DNA of 64,000 bases from the NCBI GenBank assembly GCA_934457145.1, contig CAKSHP010000001.1, forward strand, positions 132,751 to 196,750, in the 5' to 3' direction. Both the position numbers and the translations under genes were made by a program. This stretch comes from an uncultured Clostridia bacterium. GTDB taxonomy: Bacteria > Bacillota > Clostridia > UBA1381 > UMGS1253. Below are positions 26,901-35,100 of this stretch, in pieces; positions within the stretch are counted from its first letter, which is position 1; the number at the start of each line of letters is the position of its first letter. The notes below the pieces were generated by a model. The model was not told the DNA's origin and ran no database searches. It saw only the letters and a program-made list of their open reading frames with translations.

Positions 26901-28185
26901 AGATATTATGCCTGTGTCGGACGCTGAAATTGTTTTGGGATTTGACAGCGAAAACAGCGATGAAATAGCATCGCAGTGCACAAGCATAAACGCTTCTGCA
27001 AATGTTTCATCAAATATTGAATTTGAATATACTGCAACAGAAGAAGACGAACAAAACGGCATTTGTGCGATAAGCATTTATGCAAATTCCGAGACAGACG
27101 GCGGTTTTGTGATTGAAAATGTTTCGGTGCAGAGCGAAAACCCTGTTGTTATATCAAAATCGTCAGAGCTTGTTATTGAAACGGCAAAGGAAATTGATGT
27201 TCCGGACGAGAGAGCGCAGGCACAAATCAGCGTTATGTCAAACAAAAATAGTGTTGTTGTAAACGGTGAGGATAAAGGCATATCTTACACGGCGGCGCAC
27301 TACGTTGGCGAAAGGTTAAATCTTTCTCTCGCGGACAGCGAAGGCTTTATGTACTGGAAAGACGCGTCAAACGGATTTATACTTTCTTATGATCCAAACT
27401 GCAGCTTAAATGTCGGCAGCGACAGAAGCATTATTGCAATATTTGCCGAAGACGGCGTTTATGTATCGTTTAAAAATATTAACGGTCAGGTTGTTGCGGA
27501 AGGATTGGTAAATGGCGAGCTGCGCGTGCCGCAGAATCCTTATGTTTACGGTTATGAGTTTGCCGGCTGGTTTGACGGAAAAGAAAAATCGCTCTTAAAA
27601 GCCGGAGACATTGTAAGTGCTGATAAAAACACTGTTTACAATGCGGGATACAGCAAAAAGGCGGACTTGTATAAAGTGGATGTGAACGGAAGCGAGAAGA
27701 GTTATAAATATAACGATTTGGTCAGCGTAACGGCAGAGGGCGAAAAAGACGGAAAAGCGTTTTCTTACTGGGAGCGCAACGGAAAAATCGTTTGCTATGA
27801 TTTAACGTACAGCTTCTATGTAAGCGCAGACAGCACAGTAAATGCAGTATACGGACAAAGCAGCGCGGATAAAAACGTTTTGGTTATGGCAAATCCGTGC
27901 GCAGTCGGCGGCGACAAGATAGCGTTTTTCGCAGAGCGCAATATAGCTGATGAGTACACAGTTATAGAAAGCGGAATACTTTTGGGACAAAAAGAGGGCT
28001 TAAATCTTACAAATGCTAAGATAAAGGCAGTTTCTAAAAATGTTTCAAATAAAGGACAGTTCACGATAAGAAAGAAAAGCGTCGGCGCGGGCGAGAAATG
28101 GTATGGAGTATCATACGTTATATACGCAGACGAAAGCGGGAATATAAAGACGATTTATTCAAACGAAGTTAATATGACGCTTTAA
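20983..28185 (+). CDS. Giant secreted multidomain protein: alpha/beta-hydrolase domain, Ig-like domain, five CBM-like repeats, shared C-terminal module
   Basis: A 2400-residue protein with a signal peptide (MKRILSILLCLCMVFSC..., likely cut after SFA near residue 24). Residues ~100-480 resemble an alpha/beta-hydrolase: the nucleophile elbow GYGHSKGSH (Ser345), AGEADGTG (Asp424) and GVGHTII (His456) form a plausible esterase triad. Residues ~490-590 look Ig-like (Big_5 type). Three stretches (~600-706, 880-1043, 1776-1913) resemble CBM96/DNRLRE-type beta-sandwiches, and ~713-1768 hold five related CBM4/9-like modules ending in Y(I/V/F)D(D/N). Residues ~2078-2400 contain Flg_new/InlB-like folds (VPQNPYVYGYEFAGW) and a C-terminal part shared with the protein at 57744-61613. 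It probably binds and de-esterifies a complex glycan at the cell surface. AAAGGAGG precedes the ATG. No LPXTG, SLH or dockerin is visible. Confidence 0.8.
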   Translation: MKRILSILLCLCMVFSCMGAVSFASGETESLNIISAFADYHVCGEYLSDDGYIGIPVEVNTYIKGETNEKTRIVLYVINTNTERIGTEEDEPIISDLLDEGYVVVVLDYKNNAKSVSPDLDWSIQKIRTDIENGAYLNGASHEKYCTYVLPAGYRLQRSIKYWNFEENGADGCLDYIVEIWNSDFKKAKGNKKITYPDGTVKKVSEVTANSIDDCVKPDGSPIDLNLYLDIVYPSNPKEEVPVMCLASSAETSVDSWSDPKRPHLTGFLFAGYAGVVYDHCYVPMSRNDHYGYFDGTDHDAPFTLYKYTGTKSETAAIRCLRYLADAYPDKYKFKKDKFGGYGHSKGSHVFMLGNTAPEKCEEYRYFSGHHGECAEGVTQPYLTYKDGSKIPSNIQMVYSSNGGGTDYICENFAPLYVSAGEADGTGMSGFVKGHVSAARQYDIPSMYMTMPGVGHTIIYGYSEKYQIDMYNSLFDFAHYYLKDAKPVCEYILPLNGTKDFDTNGEITLKFTGPIARSEIESKVKIINKKTGKAALGTWKSEFKNTTWKFTGHDLTGGCEYEISVPKSVTADNGKTLREAKSFTFKTKYEQGIAAKDISSDNADMTLLKTADTDNGVYLLFDSADYENSTTTDLRFSVINDAANRVSVYALDDIDEENIQNSLQGSLLADIGIAGKGDYSADITEYVKSLKKGEKAGFLLKAKNVKETKTITDLDFETVDSRFNAGAYSTDQNNTPGGSKSYKSTSEFSVRRLIFNPSITEADFGRKFNISMDVYPTANRYFTLRVRNFSSAALNWPDYNDTTVNKRLLEKDTWHTLTTTYQVNDLYYCAPEILKDGISISSSGTGEAYYIDNLKVTEDITEVKIAKEQTNESFAPSIVLHPANKITDTPIDASYVESGERENESFENEESMAVSGREKEYRLSQYKKVYAKVDLSGFDGANKANVSINVKNNNSGDVYVYGIADPAAALYWNNKTLNYLNAPANDRFGFGIDVSKAYASAPIGTISVGGSGNYSIDITEYALNMKAQGAAQGVLVFAFASQPREEKQLSFTDFNDEKVPFTVIKGGDIISHGLSKAENHGDGAGFSYAMNTAYNYDRLKFDLLGVSKLSDADIGRSFSITYYLKSDKTGMFMNSLLHQSGANEHVNKVMQNYTTANEWQKFTYEFSITEDMIAPGQETSTIPAYLNFQLSSMGNRANGGSDKVLAYIDDFTVTEKKVGDIEFEINEGDVNGGLFTKQIAFDDLESWRGPGPGTEVNSNYDMILGGGTVDNLKMQLVGSDVTADHTTGDGKSLWLCMPNSYNRFKFYNFFDHNLTSGDVGRKFKISFWAKGDKAGKIDCGFMSHGSASSYTTKIYEGTYSKKQTYSITTEWQKYTYDAVVEEAMLASYYTGHEKDAYNPALFSIVSSGMSGRNLYVDDIEIEEIDRNFKYDGDFEKADATIGNYAFGQGFENGSERITLSTEDNHSENGSRSIKIINNKSYNRLFFSGVVPVLTTEDVGDTYNVSFYLKSSKAGSFLTTVTNSSAGTSGNSRYDGQFLQRITIAADDVGKWVKYNVKFTVADHMVENSAKHFAMYFDSLGTEGTPATLYFDDFQTRKTVNVYSYSNDIEKASKPSDVITWGGISNAGVNIVLSDENHTAGGAKSIKVYSEQNYNRVFLLNAIKAPTAEDIGKRYKISLWLMSSKAGAFELGLANSGTNFIAYDGQPRTKYTIASGEVNTWKRYSFDVTIDDAMVENNARYLGVYMSSFGQSSSPADIYIDDIISVEYPAGAAVGLGVSDACAVNSTGKSSVLQLDRYDAAAKIRKSYLHFTGGEYENTQKALLNFEVCAAFGQTVKIYALKDAAFPSSLTYKDAPAYAKDETIDLDYAYGAKPIASFAAEPKAYSVDVTDYVKYTAPDEYTFVFVCEQTGGKEYYNLDLSKYSLTKDVDYKAENDVTVSNGGAAVSGGKIKLLNIFGSENEIIKAGETYKVTADIMPVSDAEIVLGFDSENSDEIASQCTSINASANVSSNIEFEYTATEEDEQNGICAISIYANSETDGGFVIENVSVQSENPVVISKSSELVIETAKEIDVPDERAQAQISVMSNKNSVVVNGEDKGISYTAAHYVGERLNLSLADSEGFMYWKDASNGFILSYDPNCSLNVGSDRSIIAIFAEDGVYVSFKNINGQVVAEGLVNGELRVPQNPYVYGYEFAGWFDGKEKSLLKAGDIVSADKNTVYNAGYSKKADLYKVDVNGSEKSYKYNDLVSVTAEGEKDGKAFSYWERNGKIVCYDLTYSFYVSADSTVNAVYGQSSADKNVLVMANPCAVGGDKIAFFAERNIADEYTVIESGILLGQKEGLNLTNAKIKAVSKNVSNKGQFTIRKKSVGAGEKWYGVSYVIYADESGNIKTIYSNEVNMTL
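23121..26285 (+). repeat. Five tandem CBM4/9-like protein modules
   Basis: Modules begin near 23121, 24133, 24700, 25270 and 25800, each 145-185 residues. Shared landmarks are a (D/E)F(E/N/D) opening, SYNRL/NYDRL-like RxxF, (D/E)(D/V)(I/V)G(R/D/K)xxxxSxxLxSxKAG and a closing Y(I/V/F)DD strand. The fourth and fifth are the most alike. Confidence 0.7.
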
Positions 28186-28213
28186 AGCAAAACAGCTTTA
28201 ATAAAGCAAATAA

Positions 28214-28260
28214 AAAAGGGGCGCAGCGCAAAATGATTTCATTTTGCGCTGCGCTCTTTT
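28214..28260. terminator. Bidirectional terminator between giant protein and AraC genes
   Basis: Sixteen-base complementary arms, 28221-28236 and 28239-28254 (GCGCAGCGCAAAATGA and its complement), with A and T flanks. Confidence 0.92.
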
Positions 28261-28286
28261 GCGGTTTTGAAAAGTTTTTTTGTAAA

Positions 28287-29147
28287 TTATTTGGCGTTAT
28301 TTTTTCGGTATTCGGAAGGGTATATCCCGTAATAATTTTTAAAAGCACGGGAAAAACATCCGCTGTTTGCAAAATGCAGTTTTTCGGCAATTTCGCCGAC
28401 GGTGAGCGTTGTGTTTTTTAAAAAATCCTCTGCGGTTTTGAGGCGGACTTTGGAAAAATATGCGTAAGGCGTCATATTGTATTTTCTTTTAAAGTGTCGG
28501 ATAATTTGCTGATCGCTTGTGTTGAAGCGGGAGGCTAATCTTTTTAATGTGCAGTTAAAATGCAGACCGCTGTCGATATAGCTTTTTATTGCCTCCGCCA
28601 TAGAATAGCCCGGGTCAAACGAAAAATCCGCGCTCTTTCTGGCAAGCGATATATTCATAATAAGTTCATGTATGTATAAAGAAATGCTGTATGTTATACT
28701 CGGAAGATCAACGCTGCTGATAAGCTTGTTATGAATTTTTTGCATAAGGCTTTCGGCATTAAACGATGCGACAACCACATCATCTGAAAGATTATAGATA
28801 CTAAAAAGACCGTCTACAAGCTCGCCGTGTGCGGAAAAATATAATTTTTCCAATTTTTGATTGCCGACCGAGTAATAATTGGCGTCAACGCCCTGTTTTA
28901 AAATATAGATATCGCCTGCAAATGCCATATATTTGTGTCCGCCCGTTTCTATGCACATGGTGCCGGATTTTATATATTCAAAGTTATTGTAGCGCAGATT
29001 TGAATAAAAACCGGACTGATAGTCCCTGGTGGGATATGTTATGCCGGCATATTCTATGTTTATAAGCTTGTTTTTGTCGGCACGGTTTTCATATATGGTT
29101 ATTTGGCTCGGCCGTTTGCGTTCGGATTTTGGTTTTGATAAATCCAT
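28287..29147 (-). CDS. AraC family transcriptional regulator
   Basis: A 286-residue regulator. The N-terminal ~170 residues look like a cupin-type sensor (SGTMCIETGGHKYMAFAGDIYIL...). The C-terminal ~100 residues contain two helix-turn-helix motifs: CTLKRLASRFNTSDQQIIRHF and LTVGEIAEKLHFANSGCFSR, ending AFKNYYGIYPSEYRKNN, the AraC signature. AAAGGAG lies 7 bases before the ATG. It follows the MgtC-like gene by 28 bases and converges on the giant glycan-binding protein, so control of that gene or of glycan enzymes is plausible but not shown. Confidence 0.92.
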   Translation of the reverse strand: MDLSKPKSERKRPSQITIYENRADKNKLINIEYAGITYPTRDYQSGFYSNLRYNNFEYIKSGTMCIETGGHKYMAFAGDIYILKQGVDANYYSVGNQKLEKLYFSAHGELVDGLFSIYNLSDDVVVASFNAESLMQKIHNKLISSVDLPSITYSISLYIHELIMNISLARKSADFSFDPGYSMAEAIKSYIDSGLHFNCTLKRLASRFNTSDQQIIRHFKRKYNMTPYAYFSKVRLKTAEDFLKNTTLTVGEIAEKLHFANSGCFSRAFKNYYGIYPSEYRKNNAK

Positions 29148-29175
29148 GCTTTTTCTCCTTTTTATCTGCTTGTTT

Positions 29176-29853
29176 TTAAATGGTGTTTTTAATTTTGCAG
29201 CTGTATTCCACTGCGTCTAATATGTTATCTTCGCTTACGGTGTCGGGAATTTCGACGGTGATGCGGTAGCTTCTTGTGTTGTCGGGCTGTTTTTCGGCTG
29301 CCGTGTCGATAACGTTTATGCCCATGCCCTCTAAGCGCTGTGTTATAATTTTTTGATAATTTTCTTTATCGGTGTTTTCTATAAATATTGTTTTGATTGC
29401 CGGGGTTTTAAGCCATTTAAAGTTTTTGTGGAAAAGGATTTGAGTTATTACGATTATAATTGCTATAATAAACGAAAGCACATACATTCCCGCACCCATG
29501 GAAAGTCCTATTCCCGAGGTTGCCCAAATGCCGGCGGCGGTCGTGAGTCCGGTGACCGAGTTTTTATGGACAAATATCATTCCGGCACCCAGAAATCCAA
29601 TTCCGCTCACAACCTGGGCGGCTATGCGTGCGCCGTCGGCTCCGCGCATACCGAATGTGCCGGCAACGGTGTCTGAAAAACCGTATTTTGAAACTATCAT
29701 CATCAGAGCCGCGCCCATCGCCACTATGCAGTGGGTTCTGACTCCGGCGTTTTTTGATCTGTTTGACCGCTCGACGCCTATTACTGCGCCGCATATTCCC
29801 GCCGCAACCACGCGCAGCGCATAAAGGAGCTGAAATAACTGAAAATTATCCAT
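29176..29853 (-). CDS. MgtC/SapB family membrane protein
   Basis: A 225-residue protein with four or five hydrophobic segments in the N-terminal ~140 residues, including AAGICGAVIGVERSNRSKNAGVRTHCIVAMGAAL and VVSGIGFLGAGMIFV, which are diagnostic of MgtC/SapB. A soluble ACT-like C-terminal domain follows. Family members modulate magnesium homeostasis or ATP synthase activity; the exact role here is unknown. The ATG at 29853 has AGGAGG 8 bases upstream; a TTG two codons earlier is rejected. It probably shares a transcript with the downstream AraC gene. No clear promoter is seen between it and the acyl-CoA synthetase terminator. Confidence 0.93.
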   Translation of the reverse strand: MDNFQLFQLLYALRVVAAGICGAVIGVERSNRSKNAGVRTHCIVAMGAALMMIVSKYGFSDTVAGTFGMRGADGARIAAQVVSGIGFLGAGMIFVHKNSVTGLTTAAGIWATSGIGLSMGAGMYVLSFIIAIIIVITQILFHKNFKWLKTPAIKTIFIENTDKENYQKIITQRLEGMGINVIDTAAEKQPDNTRSYRITVEIPDTVSEDNILDAVEYSCKIKNTI

Positions 29854-29888
29854 AAACAAAACCTCCTAAAAAAAATCAGATTACCAAA

Positions 29889-29932
29889 AAACCAAAGCAT
29901 CCGCCCGAAAAATCACGGGCGAACGCTTTTTT
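29889..29932 (-). terminator. Terminator after the acyl-CoA synthetase gene
   Basis: Minus-strand hairpin AAAGCG..CGCCCG / CGGGCG..GCTTT with two mismatches, followed by GGTTTTTTGG. Leaky read-through into the MgtC-like gene is possible. Confidence 0.65.
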
Positions 29933-29936
29933 GTCT

Positions 29937-31610
29937 TTAGCTTATATATTTTGCTCGCTTTATTTTATTTGAAGTTGTTTTTTCAAATTCCGTATCTCTT
30001 ATTATTATTTCGCTTATCTGTTTATACATCGGCAGGGGCGCTAAAATGGAATTTACCTTTTCTTTAAGCTCTTTTGGGCTGAGCGGTGTTTCGGGATCAA
30101 GGTATATTTGCGCAAAAAGGCGTCTTTCGTCGCCGCTTTTATCTTTTGGCGCATACACGATAACTTCTTTAACCTCATCGATACGGCTTATATATTCTTC
30201 GATTTCTTCGGGGAACACGTTTTTGCCGTTGCTTAAAACGATAAGGTTTTTCTTTCTTCCGGTTATATATATCTGACCTTCGGAGTTGATTTTTCCGTAG
30301 TCGCCGGTGTAGAACCAGCCGTCTTTTAAAACTTCTTCTGTCAGATCTTCGGCTTTGTAGTAGCCCATCATAACGGTGTCGCCTTTAACTTTGATTTCGC
30401 CGATACCTTCGCTGCCTGGCTCATCGATTTTAACATCTATACAGGGAAGCGCAACGCCGACAGTTGCGGGATCGTTGTAATAATCGCGGTTACAGCTTAC
30501 CAACGGAGAGCACTCCGTTATGCCGTAGCCTGATATGAGGTTTATGCCGATATCGTCGAAAAACTTTCCTATTTCGGGACGGATAGGCGCTCCGCCGCAC
30601 ACGATTTTTCTCATGTTTCCGCCGAAAACATCATGGATTTGTTTAAACAGCTTTTTGCGTTTGTCGATACCGATGCTTCTTAGCATGCGGCTTAGTTTAA
30701 CCAAAAGATTAAATCCCTTTTCCTTGCCGCCGGCTTTTATGTTTTTTTGAATTTTGCTAAAGAACAGCTCGACAAATGCCGGAACAAGCATAATATAGGA
30801 AGGCTTATAGTGCTGCAGATTTTTTAAAACCTGTTTTAGGTTTTTGTTTATGCAGATTGTTGAGCCGTGGTGCAGGCTTACTAAAATTCCGCACACGGAC
30901 TCATATGCGTGGTGATAAGGCAGAACCGAAAGGCAAACGTCGAAAACGGTTGAAACCTCAAGCCCGTGATAAACGCATGATACAAGGTTTTTTTCGGAAA
31001 GCATAACGCCCTTTGACATTCCGGTTGTGCCGGAGGTGTATAAAATTGCTTTTAAATCGCGAATATCGTTCGGCGTCTGGTTTAAAAAGCTTTTATCACC
31101 GTTTTGATAAAGGCTTTTGCCTTTTTGCATAAATGAGGAAAAGCTTATTATACCGTCCGGGACATCATCTGCAAAGCTTACGAATAAAACGTCTTTATTT
31201 AAATTTTGTTTGTTTGAAAGAAAAACGGATTCGTATTTCTTATCGCAAAAAACAAGGTCTGTGTCGCTGTGATTGATAACGTTTATTATATCGCTTTCGG
31301 GAAGGTCTTTATCAATCGGAACAAAAACATTGTTTGACGAAAGCACGCAAAGATAAACGACAAGCCAGTTATAGCTGTTTGGCCCGATGCAGGCAACGTG
31401 CTTTTTTTCAATACCAATATCGCAGAGCGCAGCGCCTAAAAAGAGGGTGTCTTGGTAAAACTCGCCGTAGGTCTTTTGAATGTCTTGTTTGTTTTCCTGA
31501 AATTTAAAGGCAATTTTGTCTTTGTCCTTTTCGGCTCTGTTTTTGAGCATTTGTCTTAGGGTTGAAATCGGCTCAACCTTGTAGAGAGGATAATTTTTTT
31601 GTTTTTTCAT
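29937..31610 (-). CDS. AMP-dependent long-chain acyl-CoA synthetase
   Basis: A 557-residue ANL-superfamily ligase that would activate a carboxylate as acyl-AMP and then acyl-CoA. The P-loop motif is AILYTSGTTGMSKGVMLSE, followed by LPYHHAYE, KIVCGGAPIRPEIG, the adenylate-binding ISGYGITECSPLVS, DGWFYTGDYGKI, ITGRKKNLIVLSNGKNVFPEE and a C-terminal catalytic Lys in TTSNKIKRAKY. The length and the YGITECSP motif fit the long-chain group. A GAGGCGG site precedes the ATG. It is transcribed away from rpoB and lies where rplJ/rplL would normally be found. Confidence 0.93.
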   Translation of the reverse strand: MKKQKNYPLYKVEPISTLRQMLKNRAEKDKDKIAFKFQENKQDIQKTYGEFYQDTLFLGAALCDIGIEKKHVACIGPNSYNWLVVYLCVLSSNNVFVPIDKDLPESDIINVINHSDTDLVFCDKKYESVFLSNKQNLNKDVLFVSFADDVPDGIISFSSFMQKGKSLYQNGDKSFLNQTPNDIRDLKAILYTSGTTGMSKGVMLSEKNLVSCVYHGLEVSTVFDVCLSVLPYHHAYESVCGILVSLHHGSTICINKNLKQVLKNLQHYKPSYIMLVPAFVELFFSKIQKNIKAGGKEKGFNLLVKLSRMLRSIGIDKRKKLFKQIHDVFGGNMRKIVCGGAPIRPEIGKFFDDIGINLISGYGITECSPLVSCNRDYYNDPATVGVALPCIDVKIDEPGSEGIGEIKVKGDTVMMGYYKAEDLTEEVLKDGWFYTGDYGKINSEGQIYITGRKKNLIVLSNGKNVFPEEIEEYISRIDEVKEVIVYAPKDKSGDERRLFAQIYLDPETPLSPKELKEKVNSILAPLPMYKQISEIIIRDTEFEKTTSNKIKRAKYIS

Positions 31611-31813
31611 GAATTTCGCCGCCTCGCTTTGATTTTTTAAAGAAAAGTGTGCGCCGGTTTTTGGGTTACAAGATAAAAAACACTTTCCTATTAAAATACG
31701 TAATTTTTAAAACTACTATACCACTGTTTGACATTTTTGTCAACAGATATTAGGTGTTTATTGCTAAAGAAAAATAAAGATTAAAAAAAGCCAAAAGTTT
31801 TTTTGCAAAACTC
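31611..31813. other. A+T-rich gap between acyl-CoA synthetase and rpoB promoter
   Basis: No coding frame is supported. The only notable element is TTTGACATTTTTGTCAA (about 31727-31743), a short inverted repeat TTGACA/TGTCAA that could hold outward -35 boxes. Confidence 0.4.
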
Positions 31814-31842
31814 TTGACAGAAAAAGCAAACTATGTTATTAT
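31814..31842 (+). promoter_or_regulatory. Promoter of rpoB-rpoC
   Basis: TTGACA (31814-31819), 17-base spacer ending TGT, TATTAT (31837-31842): near-consensus with extended -10. Confidence 0.88.
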
Positions 31843-32180
31843 TATATATTGTATTATAGTCTAAAATGCGTAAAAATGTCTTTTTTGATAATTTGTTGTT
31901 GTGGTTATTATATCACACAATATATTGTTTTTCAAGAGAAATTTTTAAAAATTTTCAGACTGTCGGCACAGCCCGTAAAAGGGCGGTGTGCCGAAAATAA
32001 TTTTAAAAAATGTGAAAGTTTATATAATACTGCAATCTGCTTTTCAGCAGGGAGCATTTTGCAGGGCAATTGAAATGCAATAAAGCTGAGCTCAGGACTC
32101 CTTTCACGCCTGACAGACTAGCGTACGCATCTTTAATGGCCACCAAAATCTGCGAATATTTAGATGAGGTGATAAAATTG
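31843..32180 (+). other. Long structured 5' leader of rpoB
   Basis: About 330 transcribed, untranslated bases. A strong hairpin lies at 31963-31994 (outer arms TCGGCACA and TGTGCCGA, inner GCCC/GGGC) without a following U-run, so it is not an obvious terminator. A palindrome GCGTACGC (32120-32127) lies further on. The last 111 bases are open in the rpoB frame but do not resemble RpoB. Confidence 0.5.
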
Positions 32181-35100
32181 ATGCCACATGAGATTACTCT
32201 TGGCAAGAACAAGCGTATGAGTTTTGCCAAAATCAAAGAACCTCTGGAAATGCCCAATCTTATCGAAATTCAGAAAAAATCATACGAATGGTTTATAAAA
32301 GAGGGCTTAAAAGAGGTATTTGAAGATGTTTCTCCTATTTGCGACTACACCGGTAATCTGGTTTTGGAGTTTTTTGACTACAAACTCGATTCAACGCCGA
32401 AGTATTCGGTTGAAGAATGCAAAGAAAGAGACACAAACTATTCGGCACCTTTAAGAGTTATGGTTCGTCTTATAAACAAAGAGACGGGTGAGGTTAAAGA
32501 ACAAGACATTTTTATAGGCGAATTTCCGCTTATGACAGATCAGGGAACGTTTATTATAAACGGTGCTGAGCGTGTTGTTGTAAGCCAGTTGGTTCGTTCG
32601 CCTGGAATGTATTATGATATGGTGCACGATAAGTCAGGTAAGGAGCTTTTCAGCTCAACCGTTATCCCTTACCGCGGCGCATGGCTTGAATATGATATTG
32701 ATGTAAACGATGTTTTCTCAATTCGTATCGACAGAACGAGAAAGCTTCCGGTTACGATGTTTCTGCGCGCAATGGGATGCGAGACAAATGCTCAGATATA
32801 TGAGGTGTTCGGTGAGGACGAAAGAATAGACGCAACGCTTGAAAAAGACAACACCGATAAAGACGCTGCGCTTATTGAAATTTATAAAAAGCTTCGTCCC
32901 GGCGAGCCGGCAAGCGCGGAAAGCGCAACAAACCTTATAACAAATATGTTTTTTGATCCCAAAAGATACGACCTTTCAAAGGTTGGCCGTTTTAAGTTTA
33001 ATCAGAAGATGGCTATGGGATACAGAGTTAAAAACCAAAAGGCTGCCGAAGACATTATAGACACGGCTACCGGCGAGATAATCTGCCCGGCGGGCGAATT
33101 TATTTCTTCTCAGATGGCAGAAGCTATTGAAGATGCGGGAATTAATGAGATTTATGTTTGGGTTGAAGACAAGAAAAGAAAAATCTTTTCAAACAACATG
33201 GTTAAGCTTGAAAAGTTTGTTACATTAAATGATGATGACAATAAAGCTTATTTGAAATCTCTCGGTTTCCACACAACGGTTCGCAAAAGCGTTTTGTTTG
33301 AGATTTTGCAGGGTCTGGAAGAAGAAGGCAAAGCAGACGACCGAGAAGCGACAGAAAAAGCGCTTTTGGAAAGACGCGACGACCTTTTACCCAAACATAT
33401 TATTGTTGACGATATGTTTGCATCGATAAACTACTTTAACAACCTTTGCTACGGTATCGGTACGTTAGATGATATTGACCACTTGGGCAACAGAAGACTC
33501 CGCTGTGTAGGCGAGCTTTTGCAAAACCAGTTCAGAATAGGTCTTTCGCGTATGGAAAGAGTTGTCCGCGAGAGAATGAATATACAGGATTTAGACGTTG
33601 TTACACCGCAAAACCTTATAAACACGCGTCCGGTTGCTTCAACGATTAAAGAATTTTTCGGTTCGTCGCAGCTGTCGCAGTTTATGGATCAGACAAATCC
33701 TTTGGCAGAGCTTACTCATAAAAGAAGACTTTCGGCACTCGGTCCGGGCGGTCTTTCAAGAGAGCGTGCGGGATTTGAGGTTCGTGACGTTCACTACACG
33801 CACTACGGACGTATGTGCCCGATTGAGTCGCCTGAAGGTCCTAACATAGGTCTTATCAGCTCGCTTTCGTCATTTGCAAGAATTAACGAATACGGTTTTA
33901 TAGAATCGCCGTACAGACGCGTTGACAAAGAAACGGGCATTGTTACCGATGAAGTTATTTATATGACTGCCGATAAAGAGGACGGCTTTACAATCGCTCA
34001 GGCAAACGAGCCTATAGGCGAGGACGGAAAGTTTGTAAATAAAAAGATTACGGCGCGTTATCTGCGCGATTTCGTTGAGGTTGCTCCTCAGGAAATAGAT
34101 TATATGGACGTTTCGCCCAGACAGCTTGTTTCCATTGCAACATCGATGATACCCTTTTTGGAAAACGACGATGCTAACCGTGCGCTCATGGGTTCAAACA
34201 TGCAGCGTCAGGCAGTGCCGCTTTTAAAGACGGAATCTCCTATTGTCGGCACAGGTATGGAATATAAAGCTGCAAAGGATTCGGGCGTTGTTGTGCTTGC
34301 AAAGCGTGACGGCGTTGTTGAAAAAGTCAGTGCAAATGAAATAATAATTGCCGGCGATGACGGCGAATATGACAGACATAAGCTTTTGAAGTTCCTTCGT
34401 TCAAACCAGGGCACTTCAATTAACCAAAGACCTATCGTGTCCGAGGGCGAAAGAGTTAAAAAAGGCGATATAATCGCCGACGGTCCTTCAACGTCAAACG
34501 GCGAAATTTCGCTTGGTAAGAATGCGCTTATAGGATTTATGACCTGGGAAGGTTATAACTACGAGGACGCCGTTTTGTTAAACGAACGCCTTGTAAGAGA
34601 TGATGTTTACACATCTATTCACATAGAAGAATATGAAGCAGACGCAAGAGATACAAAACTCGGACCGGAAGAAATCACAAGAGAGATACCCAATGTCGGC
34701 GATGATGCACTTCGCGATTTAGACGAGAGAGGTATCATAAGAATAGGCGCCGAGGTTCATGCAGGCGACATACTTGTCGGCAAGGTTACGCCTAAGGGCG
34801 AAACGGAGCTTACCGCAGAGGAAAGACTCTTAAGAGCAATTTTCGGCGAGAAGGCGCGCGAGGTAAGAGATACATCGCTTCGTGTTCCGCACGGTGAGGC
34901 AGGTATTATAGTTGACGTTAAAGTGTTTACAAGAGAAAACGGCGACGAGCTTCCTCCGGGAGTAAACGAGCTTGTGCGCTGCTATATCGCACAGAGAAGA
35001 AAAATTTCTGTCGGCGATAAAATGGCAGGACGTCACGGTAACAAGGGTGTTATTTCAAGAATTCTCCCTGAAGAGGATATGCCGTTTTTGCCGGACGGTA

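Noticed and set aside
20983..28185. Dockerin, LPXTG or SLH anchor in the giant protein
   Set aside because: No duplicated Ca-binding repeat, sorting signal or SLH motif is visible in the sequence.
32070..32180. 37-residue N-terminal extension of RpoB from a TTG at 32070
   Set aside because: The residues do not resemble RpoB, and a good GAGGTG site precedes the ATG at 32181.
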